From: Herbinix sp.
GTDB lineage: Bacteria > Bacillota > Clostridia > Lachnospirales > Lachnospiraceae
Assembly (NCBI GenBank): GCA_029256105.1
Contig: JAQSYO010000011.1
Span: 42,764-106,763 of the forward strand
Reading direction: 5' to 3'
DNA length: 64,000 bases
Position numbers and translations under genes: made by a program. The notes under the pieces are model-generated. The model did no database searches. It was not told the origin of the DNA and was given only the letters and a program-made list of their open reading frames with translations. Shown one piece after another: positions 1 through 7,217 of the stretch (position 1 is its first letter; each line of letters begins with the position of its first letter).

Positions 1-11
1 GGTATGATCCG

Positions 12-494
12 ATGGAAATTATTAGTATACAGAAATTTTTTTATGAAGATGACATTCTTGTTAAAAAAGAATTATATAAAGAGACTCCATTTGAAAATCC
101 TACTAATATTTCATATTTTTCATATGATAGCCAAGGACAAATGAAAGAAGAAAAGATATGTTTAAGAACAGGTGAAATTTCTTATTATTTCGAATATACA
201 GCAATAGAAAAAAATCGTTATAGAAAGAAAATGATTAACCCAGATCGGTCTAATTATCGATGGGTTTTAACAGATATAGATAATACAACCTATTATATTA
301 GTGTATATGAAACAATGTTAACTGGTGAGCTTTTAAGAGAAGCATTAGATTTTGTTATAAATAATTATAGTAAAATAACTCAAATTCTTGTATCAGTAAA
401 TTATGCAGAGGACAAAACTAAGCTTAAAGAAATTATTGAAATAGAAAACTACTATAGAGAGAAGTATAATTTCTTAGTGTCTCGTATGCCTTAA
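12..494 (+). CDS. Hypothetical protein, possibly 5'-partial
   Basis: This is a 160-residue protein rich in Tyr, Ile, Glu and Lys that I do not recognise. The frame stays open to the window edge (the codons before the ATG read Tyr-Asp-Pro), so the annotated start may be internal and the protein longer. Residues 33-62 have a loose YD-like rhythm (SYFSYDSQGQMKEE, then ISYYFEY), which recalls Rhs-type repeats and toxin-immunity neighbourhoods but is too short to assign. No signal peptide or membrane segment is visible. It is the first gene of the accessory island. Its length and codon use look genuine; its function is unknown. Confidence 0.6.
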   Translation: MEIISIQKFFYEDDILVKKELYKETPFENPTNISYFSYDSQGQMKEEKICLRTGEISYYFEYTAIEKNRYRKKMINPDRSNYRWVLTDIDNTTYYISVYETMLTGELLREALDFVINNYSKITQILVSVNYAEDKTKLKEIIEIENYYREKYNFLVSRMP

Positions 495-729
495 CTTAAT
501 ATTAACTGCTAACAATTTTTTAAATCGTCAAAGTAACGCAATTTTGTATAATATATGAACGTAGGGGAAAAGCGGACTTTAATTGCCTGCAATTGGAATA
601 TGTGTATAAAGTCATTACAAATTTATATACTAATTGACCCTGATTTGATAAACGATGCAATATTAATTGATATTATATTATTTTTATTATTCATATAATA
701 TTATAAAATATAATGTTTAGGATATAATC

Positions 730-2019
730 ATGGAGATATATGTAGTTCAACAAGGAGATAGTATTTATACAATCGCTGAAAGATTTAGTATTCCTGCCGA
801 TAAATTAGCTTATGACAATGGGTTGGCATATCCTTATAATCTAGTTATAGGGCAAGCATTAGTAATAGCATACCCAAAGCAATCACATATAGTACAAGAA
901 GGCGATTCATTACAAAGTATAGCAGAAGCTTATAGTGTATCGCAGATGCAAATTTTAAGAAATAATTCATTTATTTCTGATAGAGGATATCTTGTTCCTG
1001 GAGAAGCGTTAGTAATTAGTTATAATACGAGTAGGAGCATCACAGTAAATGGATTTACTTATCCATATATAAAAGGTGAAACACTTATTAAGGCTCTACC
1101 AAATTTGACTTATTTAACTGTTTTCAACTACTCAATTACAGAGGAAGGCGAAATTATTGAATATTATGATGATACAGAAGTAGTGAATACGGCTAAAGAA
1201 TACAGTGTTATTCCTATATTGATGGTAACTACTTTATCATCTCAAGGTCAACCAAATATTGAGATTGCATATGATGTTTTATTGAATATAGAATATCAAA
1301 ATAGAAGCATTAACCAGTTCACAGATATTATGAAGCAAAAAGGTTATCAGGGTTTAAATATTGTTTTCAATTATTTGAATAAAAATAACCAATCACTTTA
1401 CTTAGATTTTGCACAAAGAATATCTGAACGTTTACAACAGGAAGGGTTATTGCTTTTTATTACTATTAATTATAGCACTGAAGAAAATAATAACAGTATA
1501 TCTGTTGAAGAAATTGATTACTTAACTTTAAGTATGTATGTAAAAGGATTGATATTTTTAAAGTTTGTATGGGGTACTAATTTTGGTCCTCCATCACCAG
1601 TTAGTAACATAAACAATATTAGAGCGATAATTAACTATACGACATCTACGGCGCCAGCAGATAAAATTATTATTGGTAAACCTGTTCTTGGATATGACTG
1701 GCAGTTGCCATATGTGCCTGACAGATCATATGTAGCTTCAATGTCAATTGACTCAGCATTTGAATTGGCATATCAAACTGGAGCAATTATACAACTAGAT
1801 GAAGATTCTCAAACGCCGTACTTTTATTATAACCAGATCTATTTTGGAGCTCCGGTGCAGCATATTGTTTGGTTTATAGATGCAAGAAGTATAAACGCAT
1901 TAATTAATGTATTACAAGAATATTCACTTAATGGAAGTGGAATATGGAATATAATGATTTATTATCCGCAACTTTGGACAGCAATAAATTCAAAATTTGA
2001 TACTGTAAAACTTATCTAA
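730..2019 (+). CDS. LysM-GH18 protein (SleL/YaaH-like), catalytic motif degenerate
   Basis: This 429-residue protein has two N-terminal LysM modules (about 2-47 and 52-97, each starting VVQQGDSIYTIAERF-like) that bind peptidoglycan, then a GH18 barrel (about 105-425). The architecture is that of spore cortex-lytic N-acetylglucosaminidases SleL/YaaH. The later signature WGTNFGPPSPVS...IINYT...KIIIGKPVLGYDW is well kept. The catalytic strand is not: where the family has N-I-D-[LF]-E, this protein reads N-I-V-F-N (residues 210-214). Both the aspartate and the catalytic glutamate are lost. I infer a peptidoglycan-binding, non-hydrolytic protein. There is no signal peptide, as is usual for spore-located homologues. 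It probably acts in the spore coat/cortex, but it lies on the mobile island. Confidence 0.85.
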   Translation: MEIYVVQQGDSIYTIAERFSIPADKLAYDNGLAYPYNLVIGQALVIAYPKQSHIVQEGDSLQSIAEAYSVSQMQILRNNSFISDRGYLVPGEALVISYNTSRSITVNGFTYPYIKGETLIKALPNLTYLTVFNYSITEEGEIIEYYDDTEVVNTAKEYSVIPILMVTTLSSQGQPNIEIAYDVLLNIEYQNRSINQFTDIMKQKGYQGLNIVFNYLNKNNQSLYLDFAQRISERLQQEGLLLFITINYSTEENNNSISVEEIDYLTLSMYVKGLIFLKFVWGTNFGPPSPVSNINNIRAIINYTTSTAPADKIIIGKPVLGYDWQLPYVPDRSYVASMSIDSAFELAYQTGAIIQLDEDSQTPYFYYNQIYFGAPVQHIVWFIDARSINALINVLQEYSLNGSGIWNIMIYYPQLWTAINSKFDTVKLI

Positions 2020-2056
2020 TAGAAGTATAAACTACTCCATTATTAATGCTATAATC

Positions 2057-2087
2057 AACTATCAATATTTTGTTGGTAGTTATTATT
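2057..2087 (+). terminator. Intrinsic terminator after the LysM-GH18 gene
   Basis: The stem pairs AACTATCAA (2057-2065) with TTGGTAGTT (2073-2081), followed by a weak T/A-rich tail. It lies 38 bp after the stop codon of the upstream gene. Confidence 0.5.
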
Positions 2088-2160
2088 GCCATATATACTA
2101 GGGAGGATAAACAATTTTGAAATTATACAATTTACCCATTGTTATTGGCTGTATATTAGG

Positions 2161-2304
2161 TCATCAGAAATCAAGGGTAAGGTGTTGAATCCTTATATGG
2201 CCACCGGCAACTTCTTCTCAGTAATGCAGGAGGATATGCAGAAAAGTTCCTCCTGCTTTGGAGCGGAGATTGACAGCATATGGATAAGTAATTTTAGTAA
2301 CTAA
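2161..2304 (+). pseudogene. Remnant of a large DNA methylase/helicase of conjugative elements
   Basis: In one frame this stretch reads KVLNPYMATGNFF, then MQEDMQKSS, then FGAEIDSI. That matches the SAM-binding motif I region (VLEPSxGxGNFFG...YGVELDSI) of the very large N6-DNA methylase/SNF2 helicase proteins of integrative conjugative elements. Only about 45 codons survive, with no partner motifs up- or downstream, so it is a decayed fragment. Base composition is clearly richer in G+C than the flanking DNA. The 72-codon open frame (2086-2304) that contains it lacks a good start and is unlikely to be expressed as a functional protein. Confidence 0.65.
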
Positions 2305-2458
2305 TTAAGATGTTCTTAATTACATTACATGAAAACTATTATAGATGGTTAAGGAGATTGGAATAATAAGGTAGAAAAAATTAGCTATTGGTTGTATAAT
2401 ATGATTAATTTACTGTAGGTGGCGATTGCATATCAAGAATTTATGAAGGGAATTGATA

Positions 2459-3097
2459 ATGATGAAAAATGAAATAGTATCAAGATTTTCATCATTATAT
2501 TGGATTGGAGGGTCAACTTGTGCAGGAAAGTCGACGATTGCTAATATTCTTTCAGAAAACTATGGATTTACAGTATACCATTGCGATGAATACTTAGGAA
2601 AACATATTGAAAAATCTAATGCTGAAGAACATCCTAATCTTTATAAATTAAAAACATTAAGCTGGGGCGATATTCTTAGTATGCAAGAAGATGAATATTT
2701 AATATGGATTATGGATTTATTTTCCGAAGAATATCAAATGATACTAGAAGATTTAGATAAACAAACCAATGACAAACCAGTGCTGGTAGAAGGTATTAAT
2801 CTACTTCCAAAACTCTTGAAAGATGTAATAGAGGATGGGAATAATGCAATTTGGTTAGTAGCAGATGATACATTTTATAACCTGCATCAAATGCAAAGAA
2901 AAGAACTATTTGATAGAATAAATAAATGCCCAAACCCAGAACAGGCTTTACATAATTATATGAACTTCGATTTATCCTTTGGAAAATATATTAAAAATGA
3001 AGCCATAAGGCTTGATTTGAAAGTCATGGTAATAGAAGATAATAAAGACATATTAGAAAGTGTTAAGGTAATTTCGTCGCATTTCAAACTAAATTAG
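2459..3097 (+). CDS. P-loop NTPase, small-molecule kinase-like
   Basis: The protein is about 212 residues. A Walker A motif near the N-terminus (GGSTCAGKST) follows a beta strand (LYWIGG), and a second strand plus acidic residue follows at VLVEGINLLP. This is the layout of nucleoside/shikimate-kinase-like P-loop enzymes and of cytidylate-kinase-like AAA proteins of unknown substrate. The sequence YHCDEYLGKHI after the P-loop resembles the lid/substrate region of such kinases. Start ATG 2459 (or 2462) is preferred over TTG 2453 because GAAGGG at 2445-2450 is then 8 bp away. It is a stand-alone gene. A related but distinct P-loop gene lies at 3875. Confidence 0.7.
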   Translation: MMKNEIVSRFSSLYWIGGSTCAGKSTIANILSENYGFTVYHCDEYLGKHIEKSNAEEHPNLYKLKTLSWGDILSMQEDEYLIWIMDLFSEEYQMILEDLDKQTNDKPVLVEGINLLPKLLKDVIEDGNNAIWLVADDTFYNLHQMQRKELFDRINKCPNPEQALHNYMNFDLSFGKYIKNEAIRLDLKVMVIEDNKDILESVKVISSHFKLN

Positions 3098-3141
3098 TAT
3101 AATGTGATTTAGAAAAACACTACATTTAAAATGCTCTTTAC

Positions 3142-3162
3142 TTCGCAGTATGAAATTGCGAA
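3142..3162. repeat. Short inverted repeat TTCGCA/TGCGAA
   Basis: Perfect 6-bp arms at 3142-3147 and 3157-3162 enclose a 9-bp loop just upstream of the lipoprotein gene. Similar small palindromes stand in other gaps of the island (for example 5271-5315 and 10879-10902). Confidence 0.4.
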
Positions 3163-3214
3163 CCATAGATTTCTTTGTAATACATTGACAAAAGGAATTA
3201 AAGGAGATAAATAC

Positions 3215-3763
3215 ATGAAACAAATCGTTCTTATCCTTGCTCTAACGATGCTTCTTGTTAATTTTTCGTCGTGCTCTGATAAAGAAACAACTCCCGAAAT
3301 GCCAGAAGACACAACTCTTGAGTTCTGGATTACGCAGGATGTTTCAGATGCAGATTTTTCTGATTACTATGAAATCATGGGATGGATGGGTGCCAAACAA
3401 TACTACGGTTCCGGTTATCTGCCTTTATTAGATGAAGATGAATATGAAGGTGTCCCGGAATATTACGTAAAATATAAGATTACCGCATGGCCGGACTATG
3501 CAGATGGTGGTCAATATATAACTTCGATTGATTTCAACGACCCGAAAGTCACTGTATACGGATTAACTGTTGATTCATCCTATGATGAGTTTGAAAAGAT
3601 ATTTAGTGAAATGGGTTATGAACTTTCCAATGATAGTTCGGAAACTTTTGAGCGTTATACGGCTTCTAAGAATGGTATAAGTTTTTCCCTAGAAACTGTT
3701 GATGGGAAACAAAGTTTTTCCATCTATGCTGAGGTAACAAACAAGACAGGGATTGTTTTTTAA
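3215..3763 (+). CDS. Putative lipoprotein
   Basis: The 182-residue protein begins MKQIVLILALTMLLVNFSSCS, a lipoprotein signal peptide with lipobox-like F-S-S-C; the mature part should be anchored outside the membrane. The start at 3215 is set by AAGGAG at 3201-3206; an in-frame start at 3131 has no ribosome site and would hide the signal. The mature domain has paired Tyr/Asp-rich segments ending in a region (GLTVDSSYDEFEKIFSEMGYE) of the type seen in small extracytoplasmic binding or immunity lipoproteins of Clostridia, including the one at 35646 in this window. Its function is unknown. Its G+C content is higher than that of its neighbours, suggesting a separate acquisition. Confidence 0.7.
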   Translation: MKQIVLILALTMLLVNFSSCSDKETTPEMPEDTTLEFWITQDVSDADFSDYYEIMGWMGAKQYYGSGYLPLLDEDEYEGVPEYYVKYKITAWPDYADGGQYITSIDFNDPKVTVYGLTVDSSYDEFEKIFSEMGYELSNDSSETFERYTASKNGISFSLETVDGKQSFSIYAEVTNKTGIVF

Positions 3764-3874
3764 AGCAATGTCAAATTCAAATTTAATGTATAGATGATAC
3801 GCAATCGTATTAGATTGCATATCAACAACTTGTTTAAATGATTATTTTGAAATTTGGGAAGGAGAAAATACTTT

Positions 3875-4378
3875 TTGAAGAAAGTAGTTATAATTAACGG
3901 TCCAATGGGTGTCGGAAAAACAACTGTCGGAAGACTACTCTGTAATAAATTAAATAGATCCGCATTTATTGACGGGGATTGGTGTTTTGATTTACATCCG
4001 TTCATCGCCAACAAAGAAACTAAGGACATGGCAATTGATAATATAGTTCATTTGATTAATAATTATATTAACTGTTCGCATTGTGATTATGTTGTATTTA
4101 ATTGGGTTATGGATAAAATTGATGTATACCAAAAAATAAATAAGAATATTCAAAGCGATGATATTCATCTGTATGAGATTACATTAAATTGTACCGAAGA
4201 AGCCTTAGCTGATAGATGGCAAAAGGATATCTTGTGCGATTGGAGAATTGATGAATGGCTTAGCATTAGTAAAAAATCTTTGAGATATTTTAAAGGGTTA
4301 GACACTATTCAAATAGATACCAGTTTTAAATCAGCAATTGATGTAGCTGATAAAATATATGAAATTGTGGTCAAGTAA
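3875..4378 (+). CDS. AAA/P-loop kinase-like protein
   Basis: The 167-residue protein begins KKVVIINGPMGVGKTTVG, a beta strand plus Walker A motif (GPMGVGKT). Then come FIDGDWCFDLHPF, the substrate-side segment of shikimate/gluconate-kinase-like P-loop enzymes, and VVFNWVMD as the second strand. Related proteins are annotated as AAA family ATPases or nucleotide kinases without a known substrate. The likely start is TTG at 3875: GGAAGGAG lies at 3857-3864, whereas the upstream in-frame TTG at 3854 overlaps the ribosome site. It is a single-gene unit in the island. Confidence 0.7.
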   Translation: MKKVVIINGPMGVGKTTVGRLLCNKLNRSAFIDGDWCFDLHPFIANKETKDMAIDNIVHLINNYINCSHCDYVVFNWVMDKIDVYQKINKNIQSDDIHLYEITLNCTEEALADRWQKDILCDWRIDEWLSISKKSLRYFKGLDTIQIDTSFKSAIDVADKIYEIVVK

Positions 4379-4398
4379 CCTATAATACATAATTGTTA

Positions 4399-4419
4399 AA
4401 GAATGTGGTGCAACGATTA
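4399..4419 (+). repeat. Direct repeat copy 1 (AAGAATGTG..ACGATTA)
   Basis: This 21-bp segment matches 6509-6529 at about 17 of 21 positions. Both lie just after a gene end in the island and are associated with AACATTCTT-type inverted repeats (4796-4849 and 6473-6516). Confidence 0.4.
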
Positions 4420-4443
4420 CTTATATAATAGGAGGAGCAAAAA

Positions 4444-4775
4444 CTGACGAGTACAGATATTGTTGGTTTGGCAATTACAATTATTGTTGGATTATTGATA
4501 ATTGTTATATCTTTAGTTTTACAAACGGGGCGAGGCTCATTTCTCATTGCCGGATATAATACATTATCAAGAGAAAAAAAAGAGAAGTACAATAGTAAAA
4601 ACTAGGCCGTTTCATCGGAAGAATTTTGTTTCCTATTGGTCTTTTTGCACCAATACTTGCTGTGGGTGGTATTTACGAAATTGGATGGTTACCAGCACTG
4701 TACTCCTTTGGTGTAATAGCACTTTCTGTTTTTGCTGTTATTTATTGCAATACGGGTAATCGGTTCAAAAAATGA
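4444..4775 (+). pseudogene. DUF3784-type membrane protein, frameshifted
   Basis: The first frame gives a membrane helix, then the DUF3784 hallmark QTGRGSFLIAGYNTLSREKK and stops at TAG after YNSKN. In the +1-shifted frame the protein continues at once: LGRFIGRILFPIGLFAPILAVGG, IGWLPALYSFGVIALSVFAVIYC, ending at TGA 4773-4775. One base missing from the A-run near 4600 explains the break. The start is also unusual: GGAGG at 4432-4436 points to a CTG at 4444, not an ATG. The family is of small two- to three-helix membrane proteins of unknown role. Here it is presumed inactive unless frameshifting or a sequencing error restores it. Confidence 0.75.
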
Positions 4776-4868
4776 GCATAATAAGAGGTTGCCTAACATT
4801 CTTTACAAATTACGTCGTAAATGCATGAAAATGCGAGACGTAGAATGTCTATAAAACAGGAGGTCGAT

Positions 4869-5255
4869 ATGTTGAAACCAGTGGCTACAAAAAACAAAAT
4901 CCTATGGGGAGTTAGTATGATTGGATTACTTGCTATTTCATATTGGCTGTGCAGATTTGTATCCTTTGGGATACATGGTATGAAACAGTGGCCGAACCTG
5001 TTGGCAATTGTTGGCTTGATTACAGTAGTTATAGCTTCAATCGGTGGTAGACGATTACTTTCAATAGCCACTGTTGTAGGTTACATAGGTGGATTTGTAA
5101 TTGGAATGATATTTAATACTGACGGTGTAGACCAAGGTGGCGGGGGAATAAATAATATTTGGAAAATATCGGGAATGGTTTTTGTTTCCACAATTTTAAT
5201 TAGTATAATTTTAGAATATATTTTCAAGCAAAGAAATAAAAAAACAATGGGATAA
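4869..5255 (+). CDS. Small integral membrane protein, hypothetical
   Basis: The 128-residue protein has three to four predicted membrane segments (about 11-32, 40-58, 65-85 and 100-120), a conserved-looking core HGMKQWPNLLAIVG and a glycine loop FNTDGVDQGGGG. Proteins of this type recur in clostridial accessory regions next to DUF3784 genes; no function is known to me. Start ATG 4869 follows AGGAGG (4859-4864); the upstream in-frame ATG at 4821 lacks a ribosome site and would add a basic non-membrane leader. It sits directly behind the broken DUF3784 gene, so the two may once have formed a membrane pair. Confidence 0.65.
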   Translation: MLKPVATKNKILWGVSMIGLLAISYWLCRFVSFGIHGMKQWPNLLAIVGLITVVIASIGGRRLLSIATVVGYIGGFVIGMIFNTDGVDQGGGGINNIWKISGMVFVSTILISIILEYIFKQRNKKTMG

Positions 5256-5348
5256 ATCTTAAGTATTTATGTCGCATTTTTTTCTATTATGACGGAACAG
5301 TTTTCAGATGCGAACTAAATTATTTTTATATAATGGGTGGAGGAAGAC

Positions 5349-5882
5349 ATGGAAAACTATATTGAAAAGATTCAAAAGTATTTAAATAATGGACGTGCTG
5401 AAGAATTGGATAATCGTATTGAAAGACTTCGAAAGTATATTGATGAAATTCTAGTAAATATGAAAGACACTCAAGAAAGAAGGTGTGGGTATCTCCATCT
5501 TTATGGAGTTTCGCAAACATGTGCTATAATAGCTCTTAAAAGAAATCAAGATGTTGAATTGGCGACCATGGTTGGTATGTTACATGATTTACATTCTTAC
5601 AAAGCCATAAATACTGAAAATCATGCTGAGCACGGTGCTGTTTTGGCACGTCAAATTCTTGAGGAATTGTCATTGACAACTGAGAATGAAACAGATTTAA
5701 TATGTTCAGCTATTCGCAACCATAGTTCAAAGGCGACTACTCATTCTGCATTTGATGAAGTATTAAAAGATGCAGATGTATTGCAACATTATTTATATAA
5801 TCCGCTTTTTCCTGTGATGGAGCATGAAAATTGTAGGTTACAGAATTTATTAACTGAATTTGGTATTATGCGAACATTATAA
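5349..5882 (+). CDS. HD-domain phosphohydrolase
   Basis: The protein is about 177 residues and carries an HD-superfamily metal site: a first His in YLHLYGVS, the paired His-Asp in MLHDLHSYK, further His residues in NHAEHGA and AIRNHSSK, and the closing Asp in LKDADVLQHYL. HD enzymes hydrolyse phosphate esters of nucleotides or similar metabolites; the substrate is not evident. ATG 5349 is preferred over GTG 5337 because GGTGGAGG (5337-5343) is itself the ribosome site. It is a single gene, cytoplasmic (no signal or membrane helix), and unrelated in sequence to the much larger HD protein at 17242. Confidence 0.8.
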   Translation: MENYIEKIQKYLNNGRAEELDNRIERLRKYIDEILVNMKDTQERRCGYLHLYGVSQTCAIIALKRNQDVELATMVGMLHDLHSYKAINTENHAEHGAVLARQILEELSLTTENETDLICSAIRNHSSKATTHSAFDEVLKDADVLQHYLYNPLFPVMEHENCRLQNLLTEFGIMRTL

Positions 5883-6020
5883 GCATTATGGGAAATAGCT
5901 CGTGGTAGCGCAAGATGGTGAAAGCAATATGCTTTTCACAGTATTGGTATAATGAGTCCAGGTTTTATGTACATAAATGAATGATGTGATTACTATAGGC
6001 AAAAGATTGGATGGTGCATT

Positions 6021-6464
6021 TTGGAGATAAAAAGTATTTGCGAAAACAAAAAGCAGTTTCTGGATTTACTCTTGTTAGCTGATGAACAAGAATCCATGAT
6101 AGATAAATATTTAGAGCGAGGGGATCTTTTTGCCTTATATGATAGCGACTTGAAAAGCGTGTGCGTAGTTACACGGGAAAGTGATGATGTATGTGAGTTA
6201 AAAAACATAGCCACTTATGAAAAATGGCATGGTAATGGGTATGGCAGCAAACTTTTGCATCACATCTTTTTACAATACAAAGGCAAGTACACGACTATGA
6301 TTGTGGGAACAGGTGACAGCCCATGGATATTACGGTTTTATGAAAAAAACGGTTTTAGGATTTCGCATAGGGTTAAGAACTTTTTCATAGACAATTATGA
6401 CCAGCCAATGTTTGATAATGGTATTCAATTAGTGGATATGATTTATTTGAGTAAGGCTCTATAA
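6021..6464 (+). CDS. GNAT family N-acetyltransferase
   Basis: The 147-residue protein has a GNAT fold: motif [16 protein letters not shown] supplies the pyrophosphate-binding loop for acetyl-CoA, preceded by the strand CELKNIAT and followed by [15 protein letters not shown] (motif B, substrate end). The N-terminal [15 protein letters not shown] is typical of a clostridial GNAT subgroup with unknown acceptor. It starts with TTG at 6021, with a weak GGATGG upstream; no better in-frame start exists. It is a single-gene unit followed by the 10-bp-arm hairpin at 6473-6516. Acetylation of a small molecule or antibiotic is possible but unproven. Confidence 0.85.
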   Translation: MEIKSICENKKQFLDLLLLADEQESMIDKYLERGDLFALYDSDLKSVCVVTRESDDVCELKNIATYEKWHGNGYGSKLLHHIFLQYKGKYTTMIVGTGDSPWILRFYEKNGFRISHRVKNFFIDNYDQPMFDNGIQLVDMIYLSKAL

Positions 6465-6472
6465 CTTAGTCA

Positions 6473-6516
6473 ACATTCTTACCCAAAGGCGCAGAAACGC
6501 ATTATCGTAAGAATGT
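6473..6516. repeat. Inverted repeat ACATTCTTAC/GTAAGAATGT
   Basis: Perfect 10-bp arms (6473-6482 and 6507-6516) enclose 24 bp. A related but less perfect pair (ACATTCTTTAC and GTAGAATGT) lies at 4796-4849 and a single arm at about 4398. No T-run follows, so it is not a canonical terminator. It may be a transcript structure or a recombination-related site between cassette-like genes. Confidence 0.5.
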
Positions 6517-6712
6517 GAAGTGACGATTAGTTTTTTATTATTCACCCTACAACAGATACTACGAATAGAACTATTTTTCAACTTCTGTAATGAGCAAAAT
6601 ATGAAGTGCAATATCCCTATTTGTTACAAGGTATTGCTTCGCATTAGTTTTAAAGTGCTAATAATGAGTACTTGTAATAAGATAAGAATTAAATATTTAG
6701 GAGGCAAAATAT

Positions 6713-7117
6713 ATGAAATTTTATATTGCTTCAAAATTAGAAAATTTTGAACAGGTTCAGTATCTAAGGGACAAGCTAAAAGAACAAGGATGGACTCATA
6801 CGTATGATTGGACACAACATGGTTCAGTAAAAACTGTTAGCACTGAAATACTAAAAGAAGTGGCTGAAAAAGAGTTCCAAGGGGTGACAGATGCAGATGT
6901 GGTTATTGTCTTAACACCACAGGGAAGAGGAACCCACGTAGAATTGGGTATAGCTTTAGCTTTAGGAAAAAAAGTTTTTATCTGGCATGAGAATGATAAA
7001 TATTTTAAATGTACCGATGATACGTCATCCTTCTATTGGCTATCAAATGTAAAACGTTTAAATGGTACAATTGAAGACCTTATAAGGATAGTTACATTAA
7101 AAACAACTATTAGTTGA
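6713..7117 (+). CDS. Nucleoside 2-deoxyribosyltransferase-like protein
   Basis: The 134-residue protein begins MKFYIASKLEN, the first strand of the nucleoside 2-deoxyribosyltransferase fold, and carries the signature ADVVIVLTPQGRGTHVELGIALALGKKVFI, where E77 in HVELG aligns with the catalytic glutamate. Family members swap or hydrolyse the base of deoxynucleosides, and related domains act on nucleotides in immunity. Here a role in nucleoside salvage or nucleotide hydrolysis is inferred. The ribosome site AGGAGG lies directly before the start. It is a stand-alone gene upstream of the XRE regulator, with about 100 bp of structured leader between them. Confidence 0.8.
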   Translation: MKFYIASKLENFEQVQYLRDKLKEQGWTHTYDWTQHGSVKTVSTEILKEVAEKEFQGVTDADVVIVLTPQGRGTHVELGIALALGKKVFIWHENDKYFKCTDDTSSFYWLSNVKRLNGTIEDLIRIVTLKTTIS

Positions 7118-7148
7118 TATAACAACAAATAATTGTTTGTTGAGTTTT

Positions 7149-7213
7149 ATTCCTCCATATTTTACAATATAACTACAAGTGCTTGTAGAAAATATGTATA
7201 AGAATGGAGGAAT
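7149..7213 (+). promoter_or_regulatory. Structured leader able to mask the ribosome site; palindromic operator candidate
   Basis: ATTCCTCCAT (7149-7158) is the exact reverse complement of ATGGAGGAAT (7204-7213), which contains the ribosome site of the XRE gene. Between them, GTAGAAAATAT can extend pairing with ATATTTTAC, and CTACAAGTGCTTGTAG (7173-7188) is a perfect 16-bp palindrome. The layout suggests either an mRNA hairpin hiding the ribosome site or an autoregulatory operator. Confidence 0.5.
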
Positions 7214-7217
7214 TTTT

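Noticed and set aside
4790..4850. Integron attC site (GCCTAAC followed by an inverted repeat)
   Set aside because: GCCTAAC is present at about 4791-4797 but no matching GTTAGGC closes the element, and no integrase of the integron type is in the window. It is kept only as part of the hairpin finding.
6520..6750. 76-codon frame upstream of the deoxyribosyltransferase-like gene
   Set aside because: It overlaps that gene's start and ribosome site in another frame and resembles no protein.
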